Of a DNA stretch of 19,922 bases, positions 7,514 to 14,546 are shown piece after piece. Every line of letters begins with the position of its first letter. Position 1 is the stretch's first letter. This DNA is from Acetobacteraceae bacterium (lineage in GTDB: Bacteria > Pseudomonadota > Alphaproteobacteria > Acetobacterales > Acetobacteraceae). Both the position numbers and the translations under genes were made by a program. Where the stretch lies: positions 1 through 19,922 of the forward strand of contig CANJXD010000039.1 in assembly GCA_947478535.1 (NCBI GenBank). The letters run 5' to 3'. The notes under the pieces were generated by a model that was not told the origin of the DNA, did not search any database, and saw nothing but the letters and a program-made list of their open reading frames with translations.

Positions 7514-8170
7514 CTAGTCCCGATGCCCGGCGGCGCGGGCAACCTCGAGGCGATAGACGCCGACGTCGCCAGCCAACGCCGGCAGGTGCTTCGCCAGGGC
7601 GGCCTTGATGGAATCGGGGGCGATGCCCTCGATCATCAGGATGCGGTTCGGCGCGCGCAACGGCGCGCGGCCGACCCGCTCATTGGTCTCGATCAGGCTG
7701 ACGGCGCGCTGCGCCACCAGCCAATGCGCGGCGAGCACGCCGTGTTCCGCGACGATGGCAGGCAGCGCGGCGATGACGGCGGCATCCACCGAAGCGGCCT
7801 CCGTTTCCGCGGGATCGGCGCGGAGCGTGAGCATGCAGCCGCCCTCGCCATGGCCAAGCGAGGCGGCGACATCGCAGATGCCGCGGATCGTCCCGAGAAA
7901 ATCCTTGTTCGCCTTCGCCGTCCAGGGCGACGGGTTGTTCAGCCGCGCAAAATAGGCGGGCGACTGCGCGGCGCTGCCATCCGCGGTCTCGTAAAGGATG
8001 AAGAACTCCGGGCTGCCTTCCAGCGCGGCGAAGCGGCGGCCGCGCAGGAAGCCCGGGATGCCCGTGCGTTCGGGGATGTGGTCGCGGTCATGCCAATCCG
8101 TGATGAGGTCACGCTTGCCCTCCTTCACGTCATTCCAGATGGCGATGGCGCCGGTTCCGGCGAGACTCAT
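7514..8170 (-). CDS. Uncharacterised protein, probable dimeric alpha/beta-barrel (EthD/DUF4286-like)
   Basis: A 218-aa protein starting at the ATG at 8170. The N-terminal half contains ITDWHDRDHIPER, then IPGFLRGRRF and EFFILYE, a pattern recalling small ferredoxin-like dimeric alpha/beta-barrel proteins. In those, a W/H-rich motif precedes a 'GF.RGRRF' strand and a '.YE' strand. The second half (about 110-215) has another possible strand-helix set ending VGVYRLEVARAAG, so the protein may hold two such domains. No signal peptide or membrane segment is visible, so it is probably cytoplasmic. It lies 27 bases after a Bug gene and 4 bases before the MmgE/PrpD start, so the three are certainly cotranscribed if this is an operon. 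It may be an isomerase or cyclase, or may bind the intermediate of the neighbouring enzyme. I do not recognise a defined function, and the fold assignment rests on motif resemblance only. Confidence 0.75.
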   Translation of the reverse strand: MSLAGTGAIAIWNDVKEGKRDLITDWHDRDHIPERTGIPGFLRGRRFAALEGSPEFFILYETADGSAAQSPAYFARLNNPSPWTAKANKDFLGTIRGICDVAASLGHGEGGCMLTLRADPAETEAASVDAAVIAALPAIVAEHGVLAAHWLVAQRAVSLIETNERVGRAPLRAPNRILMIEGIAPDSIKAALAKHLPALAGDVGVYRLEVARAAGHRD

Positions 8171-8197
8171 GCGAGCGTGTCCTTGGTCATGCGTGCC

Positions 8198-9187
8198 TCA
8201 ATCCGCCATCGCCATCGCGGCGCGGCGGATGACGTCGCGCCACATCGCGATCTCACGTTGGTAGAAGGCGGCGAATTCGGGCTGCGACAGCGGCGCGGGA
8301 TCGGCGCTGATGGCGGCGAGGCGGGTGCGCACGCCAGGGTCGGCCAGCGCCGCGTTGAATTCGCGGTTCAGCCGCATGACGATCGGCATCGGCGTCGCGC
8401 GCGGCGCGAAGATGGCGTACCAGGACATCGTCTCGAAATCCGGCAGGCCAAGCTCTCGCGCCGTCGGCACCTCCGGCAGCACCGGCGAACGCTGGCGCGC
8501 GGTGATTGCCAGCGCGGCGACGGGGCCATCGGCCCGCTGGGCGTGCGGCGCGATGGAGGGAAGGTCGGAGAAGAACACCTCCACCTCCCCGGACAGCACG
8601 GCGGCGACGGCCGGCGCGCTGCCGCGATAGGGCACGAAGGTGAATTCGGTGTTCGTGACGAGGCGGAACAGCTCCCCCACCAGGCGGGGCGAGGTGCCGC
8701 TTTCCGCGACGTTCAGCGCGCCGGGACGGGCGCGGGCGGCGGCGATGAAATCCTGCAGGTTGCGCGCCGGCACCTTGCGGTTCACCGCGACGATGAACGG
8801 CAGTTCCACCAGCTGCGCGACCGGCACCAGATCCGTCGCGGCGCTGAAGCCGGCGTTGCGATACAGCGTCGCATTCTGCGCGATGCTGACGCTGTCGATC
8901 AGCAGCGTGTAGCCATCCGCCGCCGCGCCGGCGACGTAGCGGCCTGCGATGGTGCCGGCGGCGCCGGAGCGATTCTCCACCACAACGGGCTGGCCGAGTT
9001 GCTCGGAGAGCCGCGCGCCAACGACGCGGGCGGTGATGTCGTTGCCGCCGCCGGGCTGGTAGGGCACGACGATACGCACCGGCCGATCCGGATAGCTCCC
9101 CTGCGCCGCGGCGGGCTGAACAAGGGATGACAGGGCAAGAAGGGCCGCGCCGAGCAGCGCCCTTCGCCCCGGGATGATGACCGGCAT
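8198..9187 (-). CDS. Bug/TctC-family solute receptor
   Basis: A 329-aa secreted receptor. I start it at the ATG at 9187, which gives a clean signal peptide (PGRRALLGAALLALSSL, cleavage near PAAAQG) and a strong AAGGAA ribosome binding site about seven bases upstream. Longer frames upstream lack a secretory start. The mature protein begins YPDRPVRIVVPYQPGGGND, the first Bug ligand loop. It continues with VVVENRSGAAGTIAG, ADGYTLLID, FTFVPYRGSAPA and PEVPTARELGLP. It opens an operon with the 218-aa protein and MmgE/PrpD, and is divergent from another Bug gene 188 bases away. It is closely similar to the Bug gene at 14547-15518: both share FTFVPYRGSAPA, a GEV.V.FSD.PS segment and the RWRDV-type end. 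They are likely paralogues with related ligands, probably organic acids; the ligand itself is unknown. Confidence 0.95.
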   Translation of the reverse strand: MPVIIPGRRALLGAALLALSSLVQPAAAQGSYPDRPVRIVVPYQPGGGNDITARVVGARLSEQLGQPVVVENRSGAAGTIAGRYVAGAAADGYTLLIDSVSIAQNATLYRNAGFSAATDLVPVAQLVELPFIVAVNRKVPARNLQDFIAAARARPGALNVAESGTSPRLVGELFRLVTNTEFTFVPYRGSAPAVAAVLSGEVEVFFSDLPSIAPHAQRADGPVAALAITARQRSPVLPEVPTARELGLPDFETMSWYAIFAPRATPMPIVMRLNREFNAALADPGVRTRLAAISADPAPLSQPEFAAFYQREIAMWRDVIRRAAMAMAD

Positions 9188-9207
9188 GGCGTTTTCCTTC
9201 CCTCGGC

Positions 9208-9221
9208 CGCGCTCGAGCGCG
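9208..9221. promoter_or_regulatory. 14-bp perfect palindrome, possible operator
   Basis: CGCGCTCGAGCGCG is a perfect self-complementary 14-mer. It ends 20 bases before the start of the - strand Bug gene and just upstream of its ribosome binding site. Its position suits a repressor operator or a small hairpin in the leader. GC-rich DNA makes short palindromes common, so function is uncertain. Confidence 0.35.
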
Positions 9222-9333
9222 TGCCGTTTCGCCACAGCTTGCAGCCCACGCGCGGGCGCGGCCACTAGCGATTGCGAAGGGGAGCCATAGGCGAGGCTTT
9301 CCGCGAAAGATCGCCCCTTGCCCATGGCCACGC

Positions 9334-9353
9334 TTGCGCCAGATTGGGCGCAA
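9334..9353. promoter_or_regulatory. 20-bp inverted repeat, probable operator
   Basis: TTGCGCC-N6-GGCGCAA has perfect 7-bp arms. It lies 22 bases upstream of the ATG at 9376 and just before the GGGAAGGAA site. It looks like a dimeric-regulator operator positioned to block or control the + strand Bug gene. Which regulator binds is unknown; the nearest encoded regulators are IclR (12866) and LysR (13803). Confidence 0.45.
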
Positions 9354-9375
9354 CTAGGGATGGGAAGGAACGACC

Positions 9376-10344
9376 ATGATCATCACCCGCAGGCACGCCC
9401 TCGGCGCCGGCCTTTCGACCGTTGCGCTGCCGGCGCTCGGGCAGGCGCGCCAGCCGGATGGGCCGGTGACGCTGATCGTCGGCTCCACCGCCGGCACGGG
9501 GAATGACATCCTGGCCCGGTTGATGGCGCCGCACCTGTCGCAGCGCTTCGGCGTGCCCTTCGTGGTGGATAACCGCACCGGCGCGAGCGGCGTCATCGCG
9601 GCGCAGGCGGTGAACCGCGCAGCGCCGGATGGGCGAACGATGCTGGTGCTCGGCGATCCCTTCGTCACCACGCCGTCGCTGATGGCCACCCTGCCCTATG
9701 ATCCGCTCACCGGCTTCACCTTCGTGCTCAATCTGGCCTATGGCCTGGTGGTGCTGGCGGTGCGCTCGGACCTGCCGGTCGAGAATGCGCGCGGCTTCGT
9801 GGAGATGGCGAAGGCGCGGCCGCAGGTGCTGACCTATGCTTCGCCCGGCAATGGCACGCCGCATCACATGATCATGGAGCTGTTCCGCATCAACACCGGC
9901 ATCGAGCTGACGCATGTGCCCTATCGCGGCGCGGCGCAGGCGATCCAGGACGTGATCGGCAAGCGGATCGACGCGATGATGATCCCGGTGCATGTCGCGC
10001 TGCCGCTGGCGCAGGCCGGGCAGATCAAGGTGCTGGCCATCGGCAGCGATCGCCGTCAGCCGGAAGCGCCGGAGGTGCCAACCTTCGCGGAGGCCGGCTA
10101 CCCCATGACGAATGTCACGCTGTGGTACGGCCTGTTCGGCCCGCCCGGCATGTCGGCCGACCTGACGCAGCGCTACAATGCGGAGGTGAATGCCTGGCTC
10201 GCCATGCCGGAAACGCAGGCGCGCCTACGCGTCCAGGGCATGGTCGCCGGCGGCAGCACGCCGGAGGCTTTTCGTGCCGCCATGGCGAACGACATCCAGC
10301 ATTGGGCGCGCATCATCCGGGAAGGCAACATCAAGGCGGATTGA
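9376..10344 (+). CDS. Bug/TctC-family solute receptor
   Basis: A 322-aa secreted receptor. The ATG at 9376 has GGGAAGGAA at 9362-9370. The signal peptide carries a twin-arginine-like MIITRRHALGAG and a cleavage region near LPALGQA. The mature domain starts GPVTLIVGSTAGTGND, in place of the usual PF.PGG.TD ligand loop. It then shows VVDNRTGASGVIAAQAV, the second ligand loop ASPGNGTPHHMIME, LTHVPYRGAAQAIQDVI and APEVPTFAEAGYP. The HHM in the second loop is the canonical Bug arrangement, unlike the paralogues at 8198 and 14547, which lack the His. This is a single-gene unit: divergent from the other Bug operon, and ended by a hairpin shared with the converging monooxygenase. No TctAB permease is adjacent. 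It may feed the monooxygenase pathway, but that is only proximity. Confidence 0.95.
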   Translation: MIITRRHALGAGLSTVALPALGQARQPDGPVTLIVGSTAGTGNDILARLMAPHLSQRFGVPFVVDNRTGASGVIAAQAVNRAAPDGRTMLVLGDPFVTTPSLMATLPYDPLTGFTFVLNLAYGLVVLAVRSDLPVENARGFVEMAKARPQVLTYASPGNGTPHHMIMELFRINTGIELTHVPYRGAAQAIQDVIGKRIDAMMIPVHVALPLAQAGQIKVLAIGSDRRQPEAPEVPTFAEAGYPMTNVTLWYGLFGPPGMSADLTQRYNAEVNAWLAMPETQARLRVQGMVAGGSTPEAFRAAMANDIQHWARIIREGNIKAD

Positions 10345-10378
10345 GCCCAACCACGATCTGGAGCCACCCCCACCCCGA

Positions 10379-10404
10379 CCCTCCCCCGCAAGCGCGGGAG
10401 AGGG
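10379..10404. terminator. Hairpin between convergent genes (bidirectional terminator or dispersed palindromic repeat)
   Basis: An 11-bp stem with one C/A mismatch and an AAGC loop: CCCTCCCCCGC, loop, GCGCGGGAGAGGG. It lies in the 63-base gap between the Bug stop (10344) and the monooxygenase stop (10408). The flanking CACCCCGACC and the stem have the look of a dispersed palindromic repeat common between genes in GC-rich alphaproteobacteria. A short A-run follows on the + strand (GGGAAATCA). It could end transcription from both sides. Confidence 0.6.
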
Positions 10405-10407
10405 AAA

Positions 10408-12021
10408 TCAGTACCCGGTGGCGGTGGCGGCGAGTGCGGCGGCGTCCTCCGGCGGGCGGTTGCCGCGCCAGACGACATGCAGGTCCGGCCGCAGCAGCAG
10501 CAGGTCGAAGCCCTGCACGGCGCGCACCGCGGGATCGGCAATGTCGATGACGCGGAGCGGCGCGCCGATCTCCTCGAAGGCGCGCTTCAGCCCGGCCGTC
10601 TCCGTCGCGCCGCCGAGGCGCAGCAGGCAGTAGGCGTCATCCGGGATGTGGTCCTGCAACGCCGAGCCATCCGCCATCCACACATGCGGCAGCCGCGCGC
10701 CGGGCCAGGTGGTGGGGTGGTATTCGCGGAACAGATGCTCCGGCCCGCCGGGGATGTTGTCGATGATCGGGCTGTCCACGCAGCGATAGCCGAGCTCGGC
10801 ACCGATCATCTCATTCGTCTTGCGCTGTTCGACATCGGCGATGCGGGCGAGGTTGTCCCGCGCCGCCTGGCCGGCCGGCGTCGCATCGCGCATCTCCGGC
10901 CGATACTGGCCCCGCCACTTGCGCCGCCCGAGCGAGGCGTAGCGGGAGGCGCCGACATTGCGGTCACCGACCTGGCGGCGCTCGATCTCATAGCTGCGGA
11001 GCAGGTTCGGCCCGCCCCAGCCGCGCAGCGTGCCCGTCAGCTTCCACGAAAGGTCGAAGGCATCGCCGACGCCGGTGTTCATGCCGAGCCCACCGGTCGG
11101 GATCACCAGATGCGCGCTGTCCCCGGCCAGCAGCACGCGGCCATCGGCGTAGCGATCGGCGAGCAGCAGGTTCTGGCGCCAAGGCGCGACGGAGAGGACC
11201 TCATACGGCACGGGGAAGCCGACCACCTTCTCGAACTGCGCGGCCATGTCCTCCGCATTCGGGACGGTGGCATGCAGCGTCCAGTGCCGGGTGCTGTCCT
11301 GCATGATGAGGAAGGAGGCGCGGTCATCCGCCACATGGTAGTGGCGGCCATGGCCCGGCCCCTCGCCCATGGGCAGGCGGTCGAACAAGGTGTCGCAGCG
11401 ATACAGGGCCTGGAACAGCCCCATCAGGTTACCCTCGCCGCGCAGCCGGATGCCCATCTGCTTGCGCACCGGGCTCGCGCCGCCGTCGCAGCCGATGAGG
11501 TAGGCACCGCGGATCGTCTCCGTGCCACCACTGGGTGCGGAGACGGTCACCGTCACGCCCGCCGCGTCCTGGCTGTATTCGAGAAACTCCTGCCCGTAGC
11601 GCAGCGTGACCGTGGGGAGGGTTTCCGCCACCGCCTTCAGCAGCGGCTCCAGCGTGTACTGGGAGATGAGCTGGTAGGGCTCGCAGGGCTGGGTGCCGTC
11701 ATTCACCGCGCGGATCTGGCGCTGCGATTCTGCGACGGAAGGATAGGGCAGATGCAGCAGCGGCTTTTCGGCCAGCGACAGCACGACGAAGACATCCATG
11801 GGCACATCGGCGCGCAGCCCCGCGGAGCGGATACGCTCACTGAGGCCGATGCGGCGATACAGTTCCATGGACCGCGCATTGCAGCGTTCCATCTTCGGCA
11901 GGAATTCCGGTGCCGGCTTCTTCTCGACCAGCACGCAGCGCACGCCGCGCCGGCCGAGATCCGCGGCCAGCGTCAGCCCCACCGGGCCGGCACCGATGAT
12001 CACCACCTCCGTCCGCAGCAT
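10408..12021 (-). CDS. FAD-dependent aromatic-ring monooxygenase (class A, MhpA/PheA-like)
   Basis: A 537-aa class A flavoprotein hydroxylase. The N-terminal IIGAGPVGLTLAADLGRRG (8-26) is the ADP-binding GxGxxG, and E33 is the ribose contact. The DG motif is LIGCDGGASPVRK (175-187; DG at 179-180). The GD motif is RVLLAGDSAHLVIPTGGLGMN (295-314; GD at 300-301). The C-terminal ~150 residues, ending in LLLLRPDLHVVWRG, are the thioredoxin-like domain seen in 3-(3-hydroxyphenyl)propionate hydroxylase and phenol hydroxylase relatives. These enzymes use NAD(P)H and O2 to ortho-hydroxylate a phenolic ring in the cytoplasm. The ATG at 12021 has AAGGAA about eight bases upstream. It is the third member of a - strand run with a LysR and an IclR regulator. 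The exact phenolic substrate cannot be told. Confidence 0.93.
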   Translation of the reverse strand: MLRTEVVIIGAGPVGLTLAADLGRRGVRCVLVEKKPAPEFLPKMERCNARSMELYRRIGLSERIRSAGLRADVPMDVFVVLSLAEKPLLHLPYPSVAESQRQIRAVNDGTQPCEPYQLISQYTLEPLLKAVAETLPTVTLRYGQEFLEYSQDAAGVTVTVSAPSGGTETIRGAYLIGCDGGASPVRKQMGIRLRGEGNLMGLFQALYRCDTLFDRLPMGEGPGHGRHYHVADDRASFLIMQDSTRHWTLHATVPNAEDMAAQFEKVVGFPVPYEVLSVAPWRQNLLLADRYADGRVLLAGDSAHLVIPTGGLGMNTGVGDAFDLSWKLTGTLRGWGGPNLLRSYEIERRQVGDRNVGASRYASLGRRKWRGQYRPEMRDATPAGQAARDNLARIADVEQRKTNEMIGAELGYRCVDSPIIDNIPGGPEHLFREYHPTTWPGARLPHVWMADGSALQDHIPDDAYCLLRLGGATETAGLKRAFEEIGAPLRVIDIADPAVRAVQGFDLLLLRPDLHVVWRGNRPPEDAAALAATATGY

Positions 12022-12030
12022 CGGACGTTT

Positions 12031-12077
12031 CCTTCCCTCGACTTAGGCCACCCATGATGGCGCCGAGGATGGGAAGG
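12031..12077 (-). promoter_or_regulatory. Inverted repeat pairing with the monooxygenase ribosome binding site
   Basis: CCTTCCC at 12031-12037 and GGGAAGG at 12071-12077 are complementary across 33 bases. On the - strand transcript the first-transcribed arm is CCUUCCC and the second is GGGAAGG, which is part of the monooxygenase Shine-Dalgarno. This could mask the site. It could also be chance; the loop is long. Confidence 0.25.
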
Positions 12078-12866
12078 TCAAGTCCCAGCATTTGGGATTT
12101 TCTCCTGCATCTCCCGCAGCGCCTCGGTGAGGCGGTTGGCCATGGCGGTGGCTTCTTCCGCCGGGATCGCAGGGCGCGGCAGGGTGACGGAAAGGCTGCC
12201 ACTCTCCGCCCCGCGCGCATCCAGCACCGGCACGGCGATGCCGGTGACGCCGGGCGTCACCTGGCCGGAGGTCATGTCCCAGCCGCGCTTGCGGATGGCG
12301 GACAGCACGGCGCGCGCCTCGGCGGCCGTGGCGCCCAGCCCGCCCTCGGCGAAGCCTTCGGGGTTGCGGGCCTGCAACCGGACGATGCTGGCGGCGGGGA
12401 GATGGGCGAGGATCACCCGGCTCGCCGCTCCCCGATACAGCGGCATGGCGAGGCCGCGCTCATAAGTGCTGCGCCGCTCACCCATGCTGCCTTCCTGATG
12501 CACGCCGAGCACCCGGTCCCGGTAGCGGCGGCACAGCAGCGCGATGCCGGGGAATTCCCGCGCCAGCGCCGCCATGGCCGGGCGGGCGGCGGCGATCAGC
12601 GGGTCCGTCCGCCGCATGCGGTAATCCAGCTCCGCCACGCGCGGCCCGAGCGTGAAACCACGATCATGGAAGGAGGCGACGAGCCCGGCTTCCTGCAATT
12701 CCTTGAGGTAGCGGTACAGCGTGGAGCGGGTGAGGCCGGAGCGCGCATGCAGCGCCTCCGCCTCCAGCGGCGCCTCGGCGTCCTCCAGCAGATCGAGGAT
12801 GGCCAGCGCCTTGCCGAGACTGCTTTCCGCCACCGCCTCAGGCGCCTTCCTCGGCCGCGGGCTCAT
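12078..12866 (-). CDS. IclR-family transcriptional regulator
   Basis: A 262-aa regulator. It has an N-terminal winged helix-turn-helix of IclR type (about 16-80: SSLGKALAILDLLEDAEAPL, then ARSGLTRSTLYRYLKELQEAGLV) and a C-terminal effector-binding IclR domain (about 90-255). In that domain are the loop LYRGAASRVILAHL and the later VTPGVTGIAVPV. IclR proteins are dimeric or tetrameric repressors or activators that often control aromatic or acid catabolism and bind small carboxylates. I use the ATG at 12866; a GTG two codons earlier at 12872 is possible. The gene overlaps the end of the LysR gene by 29 bases and is followed after 56 bases by the FAD monooxygenase, which is its most likely target. 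No clear Shine-Dalgarno precedes the start, which fits translation coupled to the LysR reading. Confidence 0.93.
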   Translation of the reverse strand: MSPRPRKAPEAVAESSLGKALAILDLLEDAEAPLEAEALHARSGLTRSTLYRYLKELQEAGLVASFHDRGFTLGPRVAELDYRMRRTDPLIAAARPAMAALAREFPGIALLCRRYRDRVLGVHQEGSMGERRSTYERGLAMPLYRGAASRVILAHLPAASIVRLQARNPEGFAEGGLGATAAEARAVLSAIRKRGWDMTSGQVTPGVTGIAVPVLDARGAESGSLSVTLPRPAIPAEEATAMANRLTEALREMQEKIPNAGT

Positions 12867-13803
12867 CGCCACAGGCGCGCCAGCCGAGGCCGCCCTCGGC
12901 GATCTTGCGCTGCACGATGGGACGCACCAGCGCGAGCAGGCCGAGGGCGATGACGGCGGGCAGGGTGCGGCGCATCACCAAGGCCATGCGGCGCGGCACC
13001 GGCGGGTCCACCACCCGGCGGGCGCACATCAGGCCCTGGGCGATCTCCTCCATGAACAGGCCATAGGGCACCAGGGTGCAGGCGCTGCGCTGCATGATGA
13101 GGGCGCGCTTCACCTCGGCCGGCTCCACCTCCAGCCGCACCTGCAACTTCACGCCGCGCGCGGTGGCCAATTCCTCGATCCGGCGGCGAGCGGCGTGGAA
13201 GCGATGGTCCAGCACCAGGGGGAAGCGCGGCAGGTCGGCCAGGGCGATGGGGCCCGCAACGGCCCCCACTTTCGCGGCCACCACATCCGGTGCGCCAACG
13301 AGGAACAGGTCTTCCTCATACAGCGGATGGATCGCCAGCGCGTCATGCGGTTCGGGGTCGTAGCAGAAGGCGGCGTCGAGATCGGCGCCGGAGAGCAGCA
13401 TCCGCCTGTGGTCATCGGACAGGCCGGGCCGCAGGTAAAGCCGGCGTTCTGGCGCCTGCGCGGCACTTTCCATCAGCAGGTCCGGCACCAGCGTCTTGCC
13501 CGAGGTCGGCGTGATGCCGAGCGAGACCTGCACCTCCTGCCGCCCGAGGAAGGGCTCCACGGCGGCCCTCGCGCGCGCCACGGCTTCCTGCACCTGGCGG
13601 GCTTCCGCGAGGAAGGCATGGCCGGCGCCGGTCAGGGCGACACCGCGGGAGTGACGGTCGAACAACCTTGTGCCGACGGTGCCTTCCAGGTTCTTCACAT
13701 GCGCCCCCAGCGCCGGCTGGGAGAGGTTCAGCTGGCGGGCGGCGGAGGTGAAGCTGCCGGATTCGGCGACGGCCACGAAGCAGCGGATCTGCTGGAGAAG
13801 CAT
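12838..13803 (-). CDS. LysR-family transcriptional regulator
   Basis: A 321-aa LysR-type regulator. The N-terminal helix-turn-helix (1-60) is classic: QQIRCFVAVAESGSFTSAAR, then LNLSQPALGAHVKNLEGTVG, then TRLFDRHSRGVALTGAG. The remainder (about 90-300) is the two-lobed effector-binding fold, with VSLGITPTSGKTLVPDLL and DLDAAFCYDPEPHDALAI as typical first-lobe strands. The C-terminus has an unusually hydrophobic helix followed by a short acidic tail (ACGDEPAAEEGA). LysR proteins respond to a small inducer and usually control an adjacent or divergent gene. Here the upstream neighbour is a same-strand hydrolase gene (stop at 13871), not a divergent target, so the regulon is unclear. The ATG at 13803 has no obvious Shine-Dalgarno and may be leaderless. 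It overlaps the IclR gene downstream, suggesting the two regulators are cotranscribed. Confidence 0.93.
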   Translation of the reverse strand: MLLQQIRCFVAVAESGSFTSAARQLNLSQPALGAHVKNLEGTVGTRLFDRHSRGVALTGAGHAFLAEARQVQEAVARARAAVEPFLGRQEVQVSLGITPTSGKTLVPDLLMESAAQAPERRLYLRPGLSDDHRRMLLSGADLDAAFCYDPEPHDALAIHPLYEEDLFLVGAPDVVAAKVGAVAGPIALADLPRFPLVLDHRFHAARRRIEELATARGVKLQVRLEVEPAEVKRALIMQRSACTLVPYGLFMEEIAQGLMCARRVVDPPVPRRMALVMRRTLPAVIALGLLALVRPIVQRKIAEGGLGWRACGDEPAAEEGA

Positions 13804-13870
13804 GAAGGGCCAGGAGGTTGAGACGGCCGGAGGCTATGGGCCGCCCCTCCCCCTGGCAAGCAGGCAGCGT

Positions 13871-14440
13871 TCAGACGCTGACCTTGGTCCAGCGATTGGC
13901 GAGCAGCCACTTCGCCATGTCCCGCGGCATGGTGTGGGCGGCATCGAGGTTGATGAAGAATGGCACGGTGCGCGATTCGTAGAAGGCGAGCTGGTAGGTG
14001 AGGATCGCCGCTTCCACGCAGGTCAGCTTGGTGACCAGCTTCTCCACCGGGGAACGGTCGGCGGGCACGGGTTTCTGCAGACGGGCCCAATACTTGTCGA
14101 GCCGCTTCTTCGCCTCCGGCCCGAAGGTGCTGCTGCCGAGCTTCAGGCGGATGGCCCGCCAGATGCCATAGGGCACAGCCTGGCGCATGAAGCGGTTGGT
14201 AACGGCGGTGATGCGCGCCTTCGCCGCCGCCTGCTCCGCCTCGCTCAGATCGGCCCAGGGCGGACGGAAGGCCTGGTTGGTCTGGTAGATGATCTGGCCG
14301 CTCTGCTCGACGCCATGCCCATCGGTGTGCAGCCCGCCGCTGTTCTGGGCATGCAGCATCGTGTTCGCATTGGTGAAGATGCCGACATGGCCGAACTTGC
14401 TGCCATCCATCCACGCAATGTCGCCAACCATCGCCACCAT
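13871..14440 (-). CDS. Permuted papain-fold (NlpC/P60-like, YiiX/YaeF-type) putative hydrolase
   Basis: A 189-aa protein with the look of a circularly permuted NlpC/P60 (papain-like) enzyme. GDIAWMDGSKFGHVGIF at the N-terminus gives the His (H18) first, and LTCVEAAILTYQLAFYE near residues 139-155 gives the Cys (C141) later. This His-then-Cys order is that of YiiX/YaeF/LRAT-like proteins rather than standard NlpC/P60. Such enzymes cleave amide or acyl bonds in peptides or lipids. No signal peptide or transmembrane helix is seen, so it is probably cytoplasmic unless exported by another route. The ATG at 14440 has GGGAGGA eight or nine bases upstream. Base composition is visibly less GC-rich than its neighbours and the leader is AT-rich, so it may have been acquired separately. 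It sits upstream of LysR and IclR but shows no functional link. Family confidence is moderate and the reaction is unknown. Confidence 0.72.
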   Translation of the reverse strand: MVAMVGDIAWMDGSKFGHVGIFTNANTMLHAQNSGGLHTDGHGVEQSGQIIYQTNQAFRPPWADLSEAEQAAAKARITAVTNRFMRQAVPYGIWRAIRLKLGSSTFGPEAKKRLDKYWARLQKPVPADRSPVEKLVTKLTCVEAAILTYQLAFYESRTVPFFINLDAAHTMPRDMAKWLLANRWTKVSV

Positions 14441-14499
14441 GAAGCAATCCTCCCAGCGTCCTGGATCGCCTCACGGTAGCAGGGGCGTTGTATATTTTC

Positions 14500-14521
14500 C
14501 ATTTATCGGAAGAGATAAATG
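14500..14521 (-). promoter_or_regulatory. AT-rich island with perfect inverted repeat, possible operator/promoter
   Basis: CATTTATC-N6-GATAAATG has perfect 8-bp arms in a stretch that is AT-rich against a ~70% GC background. It lies 59 bases upstream of the - strand hydrolase start (14440) and 25 bases after the Bug stop (14547). An AATATACA-like element lies just downstream (14490-14499 region), which could be a -10. It resembles a regulator operator over a promoter. As a terminator it lacks GC and a T-run. Confidence 0.45.
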
Positions 14522-14546
14522 ATACAGCGTCCGAGCTGCGTCCTGC

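Larger units (their letters stand above)
9188..9375. promoter_or_regulatory. Divergent intergenic region between two Bug genes
   Basis: This 188-base region must hold promoters for both directions. I see two palindromes, listed separately: one next to each start. It also holds a GGGAAGGAA ribosome binding site at 9362-9370 for the + strand gene and its counterpart near 9193-9201 for the - strand gene. No convincing -35/-10 pair stands out by eye. Confidence 0.55.

Noticed and set aside
7259..9130. A 623-codon open frame on the + strand
   Set aside because: It runs antisense to MmgE/PrpD, the 218-aa protein and a Bug gene, all with family motifs. Its composition is Arg/Gly/His-rich and no family is recognisable.
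8253..9353. A second frame overlapping the Bug gene on the same strand, and an N-terminal extension to 9331
   Set aside because: The Bug signal peptide and ribosome binding site fix the start at 9187. The alternative frame is Arg-rich and lacks motifs.
10477..12057. A 526-codon open frame on the + strand
   Set aside because: It is antisense to the FAD monooxygenase, which has GxGxxG, DG and GD motifs in the correct order. The shadow frame has no known motif.
13865..13880. CAGCGT-N4-ACGCTG stem over the hydrolase stop codon
   Set aside because: A perfect 6-bp stem, but it overlaps the stop and has no following T-run, so I do not call it a terminator.
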